Shown here: positions 45,006 to 54,070 of the stretch, piece by piece
Layout of the letters: each line of letters opens with the position of its first letter
Position numbering within the stretch: the stretch's first letter is position 1
Assembly (NCBI RefSeq): GCF_002914525.1
Contig: NZ_LODW01000139.1
Location: forward strand, 124,001-188,000
Direction: 5' to 3'
From: Rhizobium hidalgonense
GTDB lineage: Bacteria > Pseudomonadota > Alphaproteobacteria > Rhizobiales > Rhizobiaceae
Length of the DNA: 64,000 nucleotides
Notes under the pieces: generated by a model
Told to the model about the DNA's origin: nothing
The model's database searches: none
Seen by the model: the letters and a program-made list of their open reading frames with translations, nothing else
Position numbers and translations under genes: made by a program

Positions 45006-46894
45006 CAGCGCAACTCCCTGGCATCGGCGCCTTTGCGGGCGCGCACCAGATGGCCATCGCCGAGATCGGCATAGGCAAGCTCGGAGGCGTCGTCATGCTC
45101 GGCGGTGAAGGTCGCGCCCCAGTTCTGTTTGTCGGCGGCGCCGTTTTCGCGCAGCGCCTTGAAATCGAGCGGCCGGTCGAGATCGGGGAAGGGGACGGCG
45201 GCAAGCAGCGATTTCGTATAGGGGTGGACCGGATCGCGCAGGATGATCTCGCGCGGCGCGATCTCGACGATCCGGCCCTTGCACATCACAGCGATGCGGT
45301 CGGCCATATAATCGACGACGGCGAGATTGTGCGAGATAAACAGATAGGTCAGCCCCAGCTCCTTCTGCAGGTCCTTCAACAGGTTGAGGATCTGCGCCTG
45401 GACGGAGACGTCGAGCGCCGAGACCGGCTCGTCGAGGATGACGAGTTTCGGGCCGAGTGCAAGCGCGCGGGCGATGCCGATGCGCTGGCGCTGGCCGCCG
45501 GAAAAACTGTGCGGGTAACGGCTGAGATAACGCTTGTCGAGGCCGATCGCCGCCATCAGCCCTTCGACCTTGCGCTTGCGCTCGTCGCTGTCGCCGCGGT
45601 CGTGGATCTCCAGCGGTTCGCTGAGGATATTGCGCACCGTCATACGCGGCGAGAGCGAGGAGACCGGATCCTGAAACACCATCTGGATCTTGGTGCGCAT
45701 ATCCTGCAGGGCTTCGCCGCGCACGGACAGCACGTCGATCACGTCCTTGCCGTCGTTGAATACCACCGCGCCGCTGTCGGGTGTGACGGCGCGCATCAGG
45801 ATCTTGCTGAGCGTCGTCTTGCCGCAGCCGGATTCGCCGACAAGGCCGAGACACTCGCCGCGGCGGATGTCGAAGCTGACATCGTCGACGGCGTGCACGA
45901 TGGCGGCTTCCTGCTTGCCGAGCAGACTGCGCTTGCGCGTCTTGTAGGTCTTCGAGAGGTTGGCGACCGAAAGCAGCGTGCCCGGCGCTTCGGCCTGCAG
46001 CGGCTTCTTCTTGCCGACCAGCGTCTCGAGATTGACCGGCACGTCGCGCAGCGCCTTCAGCCGCTCGCCGGGTTTCATGTCGAAATGCGGAACGGCGGCC
46101 ATCAGCGCCTTGAGATAGGGGTGCTGCGGATTGCGGAAGATCGCCTCGACCGGGCCGGCTTCCATGATCTCGCCGTGATAGATGACGACCACCTCGTCGG
46201 CCATGTTGGCGACGATGCCGAGATCGTGGGTGATGAGCAGCATCGCCATGCCGAGCTTGGCCTGCAGGTCGCGCAGCAATTCGAGGATCTGCGCCTGGAT
46301 CGTTACGTCGAGCGCCGTCGTCGGCTCGTCGGCGATCAATAGCGCCGGCTTGCAGATCAGCGCCATGGCGATCATGGCGCGCTGGCGCATGCCACCGGAC
46401 AGTTCGAACGGATACATGTCGTAGGTGCGGTGCGGATTGGTAAAGCCGACGAGGCCGAGCATTTCCTCGGTCTTTTCACGCGCTTCCTGCTTGTCGATCT
46501 CGGTATGGATTAAAAGCGCTTCGCTGATCTGGTTGCCGACGGTATGCAGCGGCGACAGCGAGGTCATCGGCTCCTGGAAGATCGTCGCCATGCGCTTACC
46601 GCGCAGATCGCGCATCTCTTCGCTGTCGCGCGGCAGCGACAGGATATCGGTGGTGCTGCCGTCGAGCGGATCGGTAAACAGGATGCGGCCGGAGGCTCTG
46701 GCCGGGTTGGGCAGGATGCCCATCACCGACTGGCTGATCACCGATTTGCCGGAGCCGGATTCGCCGACGAGCGCGGTTACCTTGCCCGGAAGGATGCGAA
46801 GATTGGCTTCCTTTACGACGCGTAGCCGGTCGCCGAAAACCGAGAAGGAGACGTCGAGATTTTCAATACGCAACAAATCGGCTGCAGACGCCAT
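45005..46894 (-). CDS. Fused double ATPase of peptide ABC transporter (YejF-like)
   Basis: The protein has 629 residues with two complete ATPase domains in one chain. The first has Walker A GESGSGKS, signature LSGGMRQR and Walker B LLIADEPT. The second has Walker A GESGCGKT, signature FSGGQRQR and Walker B LVILDEPV. Each carries the oligopeptide-transporter C-terminal motif near HPYLKALM or HPYTKSLL. It leads the operon ATPase, binding protein, permease, permease. Fused ATPases are the rule for YejF and GsiA. Confidence 0.93.
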   Translation of the reverse strand: MASAADLLRIENLDVSFSVFGDRLRVVKEANLRILPGKVTALVGESGSGKSVISQSVMGILPNPARASGRILFTDPLDGSTTDILSLPRDSEEMRDLRGKRMATIFQEPMTSLSPLHTVGNQISEALLIHTEIDKQEAREKTEEMLGLVGFTNPHRTYDMYPFELSGGMRQRAMIAMALICKPALLIADEPTTALDVTIQAQILELLRDLQAKLGMAMLLITHDLGIVANMADEVVVIYHGEIMEAGPVEAIFRNPQHPYLKALMAAVPHFDMKPGERLKALRDVPVNLETLVGKKKPLQAEAPGTLLSVANLSKTYKTRKRSLLGKQEAAIVHAVDDVSFDIRRGECLGLVGESGCGKTTLSKILMRAVTPDSGAVVFNDGKDVIDVLSVRGEALQDMRTKIQMVFQDPVSSLSPRMTVRNILSEPLEIHDRGDSDERKRKVEGLMAAIGLDKRYLSRYPHSFSGGQRQRIGIARALALGPKLVILDEPVSALDVSVQAQILNLLKDLQKELGLTYLFISHNLAVVDYMADRIAVMCKGRIVEIAPREIILRDPVHPYTKSLLAAVPFPDLDRPLDFKALRENGAADKQNWGATFTAEHDDASELAYADLGDGHLVRARKGADARELR

Positions 46895-47048
46895 ACCAAT
46901 GAAATTCCCCAGTCTTCTGTGTTCCCTTTAAGGCACACTATCGTACCGCAAACGGGGTGTCTAGCAGATGACAATCAAAGGAAAACCGCCACATCTCGCC
47001 GAAGTTCCCCAGACGAGACGCGCAGATTCAGAGCAGGCGTTCGAGGAT

Positions 47049-48392
47049 TTACTGGATGAACTTCTCCGTGGTTGTGCGCTCGACGTTTTTCTTCGCGTCC
47101 CGGTGCAGGAGAATGACCTGCTCGGCTTCGGAAAGCCCGTTCTGCACCGCCTCGCGGAAGCCCTGGTCGACGTTGATCTCGGGGGCCGGCGCCCGCGGCT
47201 GCAGCACCGTCACCTTCTGGCGGATGCCGCGCAGCTTCTCTTCGCCGAGCGTCGTCCATTCGCCGCCGCAATAACCGGCGAAGGCCTGGCTGGCGACGAC
47301 CTCGCGGCCGTATTTCTTGGTCAGGATCTGCAGCCGCTGCACCTCGTTGACCGCCGAACCGAAGGCGGAGAAGGTCAGCCGGTCTTTCAGGCCGACATTG
47401 CCGAACATGACGTTGCCGACATGCAGGCCGATGCCGTAGCCGACCTTGCTGAGGCCTTTCGCCTCGCGATCCCTGTTGAGTTCGGCGACCCGCGCCTGCG
47501 CCTGATGGACGGCGGACAGCGCTGCCTCGCAGGCGATTTTCGACGGGTCCTTGTGACGCCCGCAGGGATAGACGGCGAGGAAGCCGTCGCCGAGGAAGCT
47601 CAGAATCTCGCCGCCATTGCGGTTGAACGGCGCGGCGATCGCGTCGAAGAACTGGTTCAGCGTGTCGATATAGGCCTGGCGGCCTTCCTTTTCGGCATAC
47701 ATGGTGGATTCGCGCATGTCGCCCATGACGAGGGCCGCGCGGATCGTCTCGCCGTCGCCGCGGCGGATCTGGCCGTTCAGCACCCGCTTGCCGGCGTCGC
47801 CGCCGAGATAGGTGGTCAGCATGTTGTTGGCGAGCTTGCCGAGCACCGCCATCTTGGCGGCGACCGCCAGATGGTTCTGCATCCTGAGCAGCGCGTCGAT
47901 CATGTCGTCGGTAAAGCCGGTGTGATGGTCGGTTGACCACGAGCCCATCATGCCCTGCACCGAACCGTCGCCGAAGGGCTGCACGAAGGCGAGGTAATCG
48001 GTGATGGCGTCCTTGCGCAGGTCTTCGAAGATCGGGAATTCGGCCGGACCTTCCTGCATCAGCCGGCGGCGGATGTGCTGCAGATTGTTGTCGAGGAGGT
48101 AATAATAGGGGCTCTGCAGAAAACGGTCCGGCTTCTGCCCTGCCGGCATGCGGAAGCCCTCGATGGTGACGCCGCTGGCGCGCCGCCAGGTAAAACTCAG
48201 CGCGTCATAAAGCGGATGCAGCATCGAAAAGGTCAGATGCACGCGCGCGATCGGCAGGCCGGCGGCCGCCAGCCTTTCGCAGAAGCCGCGCACGATATTT
48301 TCAAGCTCGTCTCCAGCCAGCGAAGAATTGGTCAGCCATTCAGCAACCCGATCCAACAGGATGGACGACACGCTGGATTCGATCGTGCTCAT
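47049..48392 (-). CDS. Class III adenylate/guanylate cyclase
   Basis: The protein has 447 residues from ATG 48392 (GAGG upstream). The catalytic domain (about residues 225-400) has both metal aspartates, in VMGDMRES and FLGDGFLAVYP. The transition-state Asn and Arg are in FGSAVNEVQRLQ. It makes cAMP or cGMP from ATP or GTP in the cytoplasm. The N-terminal 200 residues are a separate unknown sensory region, without membrane segments. The window also holds a cNMP-binding protein at 31895-32362. The activity looks intact. Confidence 0.88.
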   Translation of the reverse strand: MSTIESSVSSILLDRVAEWLTNSSLAGDELENIVRGFCERLAAAGLPIARVHLTFSMLHPLYDALSFTWRRASGVTIEGFRMPAGQKPDRFLQSPYYYLLDNNLQHIRRRLMQEGPAEFPIFEDLRKDAITDYLAFVQPFGDGSVQGMMGSWSTDHHTGFTDDMIDALLRMQNHLAVAAKMAVLGKLANNMLTTYLGGDAGKRVLNGQIRRGDGETIRAALVMGDMRESTMYAEKEGRQAYIDTLNQFFDAIAAPFNRNGGEILSFLGDGFLAVYPCGRHKDPSKIACEAALSAVHQAQARVAELNRDREAKGLSKVGYGIGLHVGNVMFGNVGLKDRLTFSAFGSAVNEVQRLQILTKKYGREVVASQAFAGYCGGEWTTLGEEKLRGIRQKVTVLQPRAPAPEINVDQGFREAVQNGLSEAEQVILLHRDAKKNVERTTTEKFIQ

Positions 48393-49100
48393 TCTCGGTA
48401 TGATCCTCATTAAGGCACGCCCATCCCCAAGAGCCAAAAATCCCCCGGCCGGCACATTGTCATGCGCAGGTCAAAAGGAAATCAGCATGTACGAGCGGTA
48501 TTATTTGTCAACGATCTGCCGAGAGCCCGACAGCAGCACCCCTCTGCTCCCCGGGCGGAGATCGGACGGGTAGTCCTTTCACGGTGTTCATTATCAAAGT
48601 CAAAATAGGGATGCTGCAAATGCGAAACAATGGGACGGGGATTTTTTTGTGCGCTCAAGTTGCAGCAAAGGGTGGCGGCGGGGCATTTTGGCCACACCCG
48701 GCTAAGGGGTTTTCGATGTGGGTTATCGGCGAGACCAACCCTCGCCCGCTCTAAGGCTGCGGGCTGGGGTGGAGAAACGTGGCCCGCCTGGGCCGACGAA
48801 TGGAGGCGGGCGCCGACGTCGAAGTTTGGCAGAAACAGACCCCATACTCCGTCATCCCAGGCCTTGAGCCTGGGATCCATGCTTTCTGCCGGTGTGGAGC
48901 CGGCGTGGGTCCTCGAATCAAGCCCGAGGACGACGGAGTGTGGGGTGGCTTTTGGAGCAAGGCAGCGAAAATACCGGGTGCGGCTGCGACTTTTACGTGA
49001 ACTTTGCCGGCACCTTCATCCGCTCTACGGGCACCGACCCAGGTCGAGGTGACCGTAGCCGGTGAGTAGCCATTGGCGTAAACAGGGGTAGCACCGCTGG
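48393..49100. other. Long intergenic region with repeats
   Basis: About 700 bases. I find no convincing gene; short open frames overlap on both strands and lack good ribosome sites. It contains the RIME-like element at 48841-48945 and other GC-rich inverted stretches (GGCCCGCC region near 48785). The start of the cyclase gene has its promoter at one end. Confidence 0.55.
48841..48945. repeat. RIME-like palindromic repeat, about 105 bp
   Basis: The outer arms CCCATACTCCGTC and GACGGAGTGTGGG are complementary with one mismatch. Inside are two hairpins: ATCCCAGGC-N5-GCCTGGGAT at the left and GTCCTCG / CGAGGAC at the right. Size and two-hairpin structure match the rhizobial intergenic mosaic element class. 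Confidence 0.6.
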
Positions 49101-49161
49101 GGAAAAGAGGAGCCGGGTTTAATTTGCTCGGATCATGCACTAGATCAGCTTCCTCTTTTCC
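49101..49161. promoter_or_regulatory. 11-bp inverted repeat upstream of nucleotide-sugar dehydrogenase
   Basis: GGAAAAGAGGA at 49101-49111 pairs exactly with TCCTCTTTTCC at 49151-49161. The second arm ends two bases before the TTG start. In RNA it could sequester the first arm's SD-like AAGAGGA, or form an operator in DNA. Confidence 0.5.
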
Positions 49162-49163
49162 GT

Positions 49164-50516
49164 TTGAAAGATCCCGCCTTGGCCATCTCCACCTTCGACA
49201 CGCTTTTGCAGAAGATCGAAACCCGCGCGGCGCGTGCCGGCGTCATCGGGCTCGGTTATGTCGGCCTGCCGCTGGCAATGGCGGTGGCGCGCAGCGGTTT
49301 TGCGGTCACGGGCTTCGATATCGATCCCGGCAAGATGGTGGCGCTCGATGCCCGCCGCTCTTATATCGACGCGGTCAGCGATGCAGCACTTGCCGCCGAG
49401 ATCGAGGCAGGGCGCTTCCAGGCGACGACCGATTTCGCCGGCCTTGCGGCCTGCGACGTCATCATCATCTGCGTGCCGACGCCGCTGACCAAACATCGCG
49501 ATCCCGACCTTTCCTTCGTCGAGGCGACGTCGCGCTCGATCGCCCAGCATCTGCGCCCCGGTCAGCTCGTCGTGCTGGAATCGACCACCTATCCCGGCAC
49601 CACCGACGATATCGTCAAGGTGATCCTCGAAGGAACTGGGCTGAAATCCGGCGCCGATTTCTTCGTCGGCTTCTCGCCGGAGCGCGAGGATCCCGGCAAC
49701 CAGCATTATCATACCGCCACCATTCCAAAGGTCGTCGCCGGCGATGGCGCCGACGCGCTGTCGCTGATGAAGGCCTTTTACGGTGCGGCGGTCTCGACCG
49801 TCGTTCCGGTCTCGTCCAATGCGACGGCCGAGGCCGTGAAGCTTACCGAAAACATCTTCCGTTCTGTCAACATCGCCCTCGTCAACGAGCTGAAGACCGT
49901 CTATGCGGCGATGGGCATCGATGTCTGGGAGGTGATCGACGCGGCCAAGACCAAGCCCTTCGGCTACATGCCCTTCTATCCCGGCCCCGGCCTCGGCGGC
50001 CATTGCATCCCGATCGATCCTTTCTACCTCACCTGGAAATCGCGCGAATACGAGCTGCCGACCCGCTTCATCGAGCTGGCCGGCGAGATCAATTCGGCGA
50101 TGCCGCGTTATGTCGTCGGCAAGCTTGCCGAAGCGCTCGACATCCGCGCCGGCAAGGCGCTGAGCCGCAGCCGGGTGCTGGTGCTGGGGCTCGCCTACAA
50201 GAAGAACGTCGCCGATATAAGAGAGAGCCCGTCGCTGCGGCTGATCGAGATCATCGAGGAACGCGGCGGACGCGCCGATTACCATGATCCCTTCGTTGCC
50301 GAAATTCCGCCGACGCGGGAATACCAGGCGCTGAAGGGCCGCAAATCGGTGTCGCTGACGCCGGAGGCCATTGCCGGCTACGATGCGGTGCTGGTCGCGA
50401 CAGACCATGACAGCGTCGATTATGCTGCGCTCGCAGAAAGCGCTGCGCTGATCGTCGATACGCGCAACGTCTTCAACCGGCTTGGACTTTCGGCCGATCA
50501 AGTCATCAAGGCGTGA
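49164..50516 (+). CDS. Nucleotide sugar dehydrogenase (UDP-GlcNAc/UDP-glucose 6-dehydrogenase family)
   Basis: The protein has 450 residues. The Rossmann motif GVIGLGYVGLPLAMAVARSG and the catalytic Cys in GGHCIPIDPFYL are present. LGLAYKKNVADIRESPS marks the C-terminal domain. GNQHYH and IPKVVAG resemble the WbpA-type UDP-N-acetylglucosamine subgroup more than plain UDP-glucose enzymes. It oxidises the sugar to its uronic acid for surface polysaccharide. The start is uncertain: TTG 49164 or TTG 49179; no ATG with a good site exists. It converges on the DUF3095 gene with 11 bases of overlap. Confidence 0.9.
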   Translation: MKDPALAISTFDTLLQKIETRAARAGVIGLGYVGLPLAMAVARSGFAVTGFDIDPGKMVALDARRSYIDAVSDAALAAEIEAGRFQATTDFAGLAACDVIIICVPTPLTKHRDPDLSFVEATSRSIAQHLRPGQLVVLESTTYPGTTDDIVKVILEGTGLKSGADFFVGFSPEREDPGNQHYHTATIPKVVAGDGADALSLMKAFYGAAVSTVVPVSSNATAEAVKLTENIFRSVNIALVNELKTVYAAMGIDVWEVIDAAKTKPFGYMPFYPGPGLGGHCIPIDPFYLTWKSREYELPTRFIELAGEINSAMPRYVVGKLAEALDIRAGKALSRSRVLVLGLAYKKNVADIRESPSLRLIEIIEERGGRADYHDPFVAEIPPTREYQALKGRKSVSLTPEAIAGYDAVLVATDHDSVDYAALAESAALIVDTRNVFNRLGLSADQVIKA

Positions 50517-51681
50517 CGGAAACAGCCGAAAGCGATTTGCCGGTCATCCGGCTGGCGGCGACGGCATAGCCGCCTGATGCGCCGTCGATGAAATGCATGT
50601 GGTCGCGCGAAATCGGCGTCGGCACGAAGCAGGTCATCAGCGCCGAGGCCTGGCGATGCAGGCCGTAGCGGGCAATGCCCTTGGCCTGCGCCGCTTCCAG
50701 CAGCGTCTCGATCCGTTTCAGGTGCTCGGCATCGACGTCGACGGTCATCTTCAGCCCGTCGTCGAATTTGCGGAAATCAGAATTGCCGGCGACGTCGCTC
50801 TTGTAGCGGCGCGCATCGAAGCGGCCGAGCGGGATGCCGAGCTTGTAGCATGCCACGGTGATGGCAAGCTGCAGGACGATGATGAGCTTCTGCCGCAGCC
50901 GCCTTCCGGCCGGCGCGGTAGCCTTGGCCTCGCGATTGATGCCCTTCAGCGAGAAGGCGAATTTCGGGCCGTTGGCCGGCACCGGATGGCTGCCGCGGTT
51001 CTGCTCGGCGGTGATGGCGACGATGCCGTTGACGAGGGCGCGGAATTCTTCACCCGGCCGGCCTTCGCCGGGCACGGCGATGATCGAGACGATTTCGCCG
51101 TTCTCGGCTTCGATCGGGCTCCAGCGGCAGGAGAGGCCGGTCAGATCCGGGCGGGTTCCGGCCGCCGCGCGCTCGACGGCGTAACGGCCGAGCTTCATCT
51201 GTCTTTCCGCCCAGCTGGTGCCGCCGCCCCAGAACATCGCATAGGTGACATGCGGGCTGGCGGAATATCGCGCGACCCGCACGTCGAGCCCTTCGGCGCG
51301 GGTGTCAGTGACCGGTACGATGGCGATGCGCAGCATCAGGCCGAGATCCTCCTCCACCCAGACCTGCACGGCGGCGAGAGCATCGCGCGCCGCCTGCTCC
51401 AGCGAGCCCGGAAGCGCGATCAGGGCGCCGTCGCCGCCGAAGACGAAGGGATAGTCGCCCTTGCCGACGGCATTCAACACCGCCGATATGACGCTGGCGC
51501 CCGCCATGTTGACGTCCTTGTAGCGGCCGCCGGCGATTGCCTGCGTCGAGCCGACGATGTCGGCAAGCGCCAGCACCCATCCCTCGGGCAGCGGCCGATA
51601 GTTGGCGGCATCGGTCACGCCCTCGAAGGCGCTGAACAGCGGCACGGCGGCAAAGAATTCTTCGTCGGTCACGGTTTTCAT
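50506..51681 (-). CDS. DUF3095 family protein with cyclase-like core
   Basis: The protein has 391 residues from ATG 51681. LALADIVGSTQAIAGGRYKDVNMAG followed by VFGGDGALIALP places two aspartates as in class III nucleotide cyclases. The Asn of the transition-state pair appears replaced by Ser (TSWAERQMKLG) while the Arg remains. The C-terminal half (LIIVLQLAITVACYKLG, then HRQASALMTCFVP) is typical of DUF3095. The family has no known function. It may be an altered cyclase or nucleotide-binding regulator. Confidence 0.8.
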   Translation of the reverse strand: MKTVTDEEFFAAVPLFSAFEGVTDAANYRPLPEGWVLALADIVGSTQAIAGGRYKDVNMAGASVISAVLNAVGKGDYPFVFGGDGALIALPGSLEQAARDALAAVQVWVEEDLGLMLRIAIVPVTDTRAEGLDVRVARYSASPHVTYAMFWGGGTSWAERQMKLGRYAVERAAAGTRPDLTGLSCRWSPIEAENGEIVSIIAVPGEGRPGEEFRALVNGIVAITAEQNRGSHPVPANGPKFAFSLKGINREAKATAPAGRRLRQKLIIVLQLAITVACYKLGIPLGRFDARRYKSDVAGNSDFRKFDDGLKMTVDVDAEHLKRIETLLEAAQAKGIARYGLHRQASALMTCFVPTPISRDHMHFIDGASGGYAVAASRMTGKSLSAVSVTP

Positions 51682-51805
51682 GTCATCGACCTTAGCACAG
51701 ACCCATGTTGCCACTGCAACGCCATTTCCCATTTACGGCAATCGACTTGGCAAGGTTTCATGTGTTAGCACCCGCGGACGATTTTTCATCACGGATACGG
51801 ATTAG

Positions 51806-52285
51806 ATGAGCCGCCTCGACAGCTTCATTCGCCGGTTGACGGCCCAACGCGACATTCTGAACGCGATCATCGATCTGGTCGGCGAAATCGAGGGGCCGGT
51901 GCTGGAATTCGGCCTCGGCAACGGCCGCACCTATGATCACCTGCGCGAAAATTTTCCCGGCCGCCGCATCGTCGCCTTCGACTGGGAGGTCCGCTCCTAT
52001 TCGGCCTCGACACCGGATGCAGAGGACATGGTGACCGGCAATATCCGCGAGTCCGGTCAGGCCTTCCTCGGCATTGGTGCCGCCCTTGCCCATGCCGATA
52101 TCGGCACCGGCCATGATGAGATCGACGCGGTGACGCTGACCTGGCTGCCGCAACTGATGGCCGGCGTGCTTGCCCCAAACGGCATCGCCGTCAGCGGCCT
52201 GCCGCTGGAGCATGCGCAACTGGTGGCGCTGCCGCTGCCGGAGGGGATCAAGGAAGGGCGGTATTTTCTGTATCGGCGGGTGTGA
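51806..52285 (+). CDS. Class I SAM-dependent methyltransferase
   Basis: The protein has 159 residues. Motif I is VLEFGLGNGRTYDHLRENF at about 32-50, with FDWEV as the acidic post-motif. It is shorter than most methyltransferases and close to a rhizobial group of about 160 residues whose substrate is unknown. No operon partner. The stem CCGCCTT-tg-AAGGCGG at 52302-52317 follows the stop; it lacks a T-run. Confidence 0.75.
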   Translation: MSRLDSFIRRLTAQRDILNAIIDLVGEIEGPVLEFGLGNGRTYDHLRENFPGRRIVAFDWEVRSYSASTPDAEDMVTGNIRESGQAFLGIGAALAHADIGTGHDEIDAVTLTWLPQLMAGVLAPNGIAVSGLPLEHAQLVALPLPEGIKEGRYFLYRRV

Positions 52286-52503
52286 GGGGAGAGTAAGCTC
52301 CCCGCCTTTGAAGGCGGAGGAAAATGAAACGCCTCGAAATGGAAGTCAGCGGCGCCTGCCGGTGCGCTCAAAATACCGGTGCAACCGAAACCAACGGCGC
52401 CGACTGGGCCCCGGCAATCAAGCAGAGCAACAACCAGCACCCCGATCGCGATACCGCCTCATGGACGGGTGGGGCGTGACGGCTGATTTCTAGGAGCTTC
52501 CGC

Positions 52504-52959
52504 TCACGAGGCACAGGAATAAGCCGCAGCCGAACGCGCCGTCAGTTTTGCTTCGAATTCAGCCGCAATTTCCTCCAGGGTCACGTTGCCCAGCCGCCTC
52601 AAAAGCAGCGCCTCCGCCTCCTTCATCGCATCCGCCAGCGCGTTATTCACCGCCTGTTCGACCAGACATTTGGGCTGATCGTCGGCGGGGCCGATGGCAA
52701 AGACGTGCGGTTCGCCAAGCGCGTTGTAGACGTCGAGCAGCGTCATCTCGGACAAAGGCCGCACCAGCGTCCAGCCGCCGCCATGGCCTTTTTCCGAGCG
52801 CACATAGCCCTGGTCGCGAAGCCCGGCCATGGTGCGGCGGACGACGACGGGATTGGTGTTCAGCATCTTTGCAATCATTTCGGAGGTCGCCGCATTCTGA
52901 TGCCGATCCATGTGGATCAGCACGTGCAACATGCGGGAAAGGCGGCTGTCGTTGCGCAT
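52504..52959 (-). CDS. Rrf2 family transcriptional regulator, without Fe-S cysteines
   Basis: The protein has 151 residues from ATG 52959 with AGGA upstream. An Rrf2 winged helix (LSRMLHVLIHM, then ATSEMIAKMLNTNPVVVRRTMAGLRDQGYVRSEKGHGGGW) is present. The three-cysteine cluster of iron-sulfur Rrf2 proteins is missing: only Cys in PKCLVEQAV and a terminal Cys remain. It probably senses ligand or redox by other means, as in YwnA-like members. It is divergent from the flavoprotein gene at 53090, with 130 bases between. TGTAAC occurs twice there and may be part of the binding site. Confidence 0.87.
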   Translation of the reverse strand: MRNDSRLSRMLHVLIHMDRHQNAATSEMIAKMLNTNPVVVRRTMAGLRDQGYVRSEKGHGGGWTLVRPLSEMTLLDVYNALGEPHVFAIGPADDQPKCLVEQAVNNALADAMKEAEALLLRRLGNVTLEEIAAEFEAKLTARSAAAYSCAS

Positions 52960-53089
52960 GGTTCCATCCTGTCGATCGAGCGAGGCATTATCACGAAGAT
53001 TTTGTAACAAGACAAGTGACATGAGCCTTGACCGCCGCGTTTCATGTAACTTATGATGATTCATGAGCCAATATCGAAGGAGTCAGCGC

Positions 53090-53983
53090 ATGTCCTACGA
53101 AGTCATCGTCATCGGCGGCAATTTTGCCGGCCTGTCGGCAGCCATGCAGCTCACCCGGGCGCGGCGGCGGGTTTTGCTCGTCGATGCGGGCGCGCCGCGA
53201 AATCGGTTTTCGCATGCTTCGCACGGTTTTCTCGGACAGGACGGTCAGACGCCGGCGGCGATCATGGGTGAGGGGAAGAGGCAGCTTTCGCTTTATTCGA
53301 ACATCACGCTGCGCGACGGCAAGGTTATCCGCGCCCAGAAGGAGGGCGAGGAATTCACAATCGCCATCGAAGGCGGCAGTGAAGAACGCGCTGCCCGCCT
53401 CATTCTCGCAACCGGCGTCAGCGACACGCTGCCTGACATCCCCGGTCTTGGCGACCGCTGGGGCCGCTCGGTGCTGCACTGCCCCTATTGCCACGGCTAT
53501 GAGGTGAGCGGCGGCGAACTCGGCGTCCTTGCAAACCATCCGCATTCGGCCCATTCCGCCATGATGATCCCGGACTGGGGCACGACGACCTTTTTCACCC
53601 AGGGTCTTTTCGAGCCCGATGAAGAGCAGCTGGCACGGCTGACGAACCGCGGTGTGCGCATCGACCGCAGCCCGATCGTGGAATTGCTCGGCGACAGTCC
53701 GAAACTTCAAGCGGTGCGTCTCGCTGATGGCCGCATCGTCCCCCTCAACGCCGTCTTCGTCGCGCCGAAAACGGCGATGGCAAGCCCCATTGCCGGACAG
53801 CTCGGCTGCGCCTTCGACGACGGTGTGTTCGGGCCGGTCATCCGCACCGGTGAAAACAAGGAGACCAGCGTCAAGGGCGTCTTCGCCGCCGGCGATGTCG
53901 CGAGTTCAATGCACAACGGCACGCTCGCCTCCGCCTCCGGCGTCCTCGCCGGCGTGCATTGCCATCAGTCGCTGATCGTGTAG
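53090..53983 (+). CDS. Thioredoxin-reductase-like FAD oxidoreductase
   Basis: The protein has 297 residues from ATG 53090 with GAAGGAG upstream. The FAD loop VIVIGGNFAGLSAAM is at the start, the redox pair CPYC is at 131-134, and VKGVFAAGDVA is the second FAD motif. In thioredoxin reductase an NADPH loop GxGxxA follows the Cys pair; here the region reads GELGVLANHPHSAHS and lacks it. This is the pattern of GliT/HlmI/DepH-type dithiol oxidases, which use oxygen. It is divergent from an Rrf2 regulator. Substrate unknown. Confidence 0.82.
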   Translation: MSYEVIVIGGNFAGLSAAMQLTRARRRVLLVDAGAPRNRFSHASHGFLGQDGQTPAAIMGEGKRQLSLYSNITLRDGKVIRAQKEGEEFTIAIEGGSEERAARLILATGVSDTLPDIPGLGDRWGRSVLHCPYCHGYEVSGGELGVLANHPHSAHSAMMIPDWGTTTFFTQGLFEPDEEQLARLTNRGVRIDRSPIVELLGDSPKLQAVRLADGRIVPLNAVFVAPKTAMASPIAGQLGCAFDDGVFGPVIRTGENKETSVKGVFAAGDVASSMHNGTLASASGVLAGVHCHQSLIV

Positions 53984-54070
53984 TTGGCGGCTCAAGGGCA
54001 GGCGCGGTCCGCAATAGCGGCTTGCACCCGTGTGGTGCGCGCAGTTTCCAAGGCTGCGCCAACCAAGCCG

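Noticed and set aside
42582..45074. Plus-strand frame of 830 codons opposite the peptide transporter genes
   Set aside because: The minus-strand genes are a clear operon with coupled starts and stops; the plus-strand product is a compositional artefact.
52324..52479. Short plus-strand frame of 51 codons after the methyltransferase
   Set aside because: The purine-rich site is too close to the ATG, the composition is unlike a known protein, and it overlaps a hairpin.
52999..53070. Rrf2 operator consensus in the divergent region
   Set aside because: TGTAAC and TTCATG recur, but no clean symmetric site with matching spacing could be defined.
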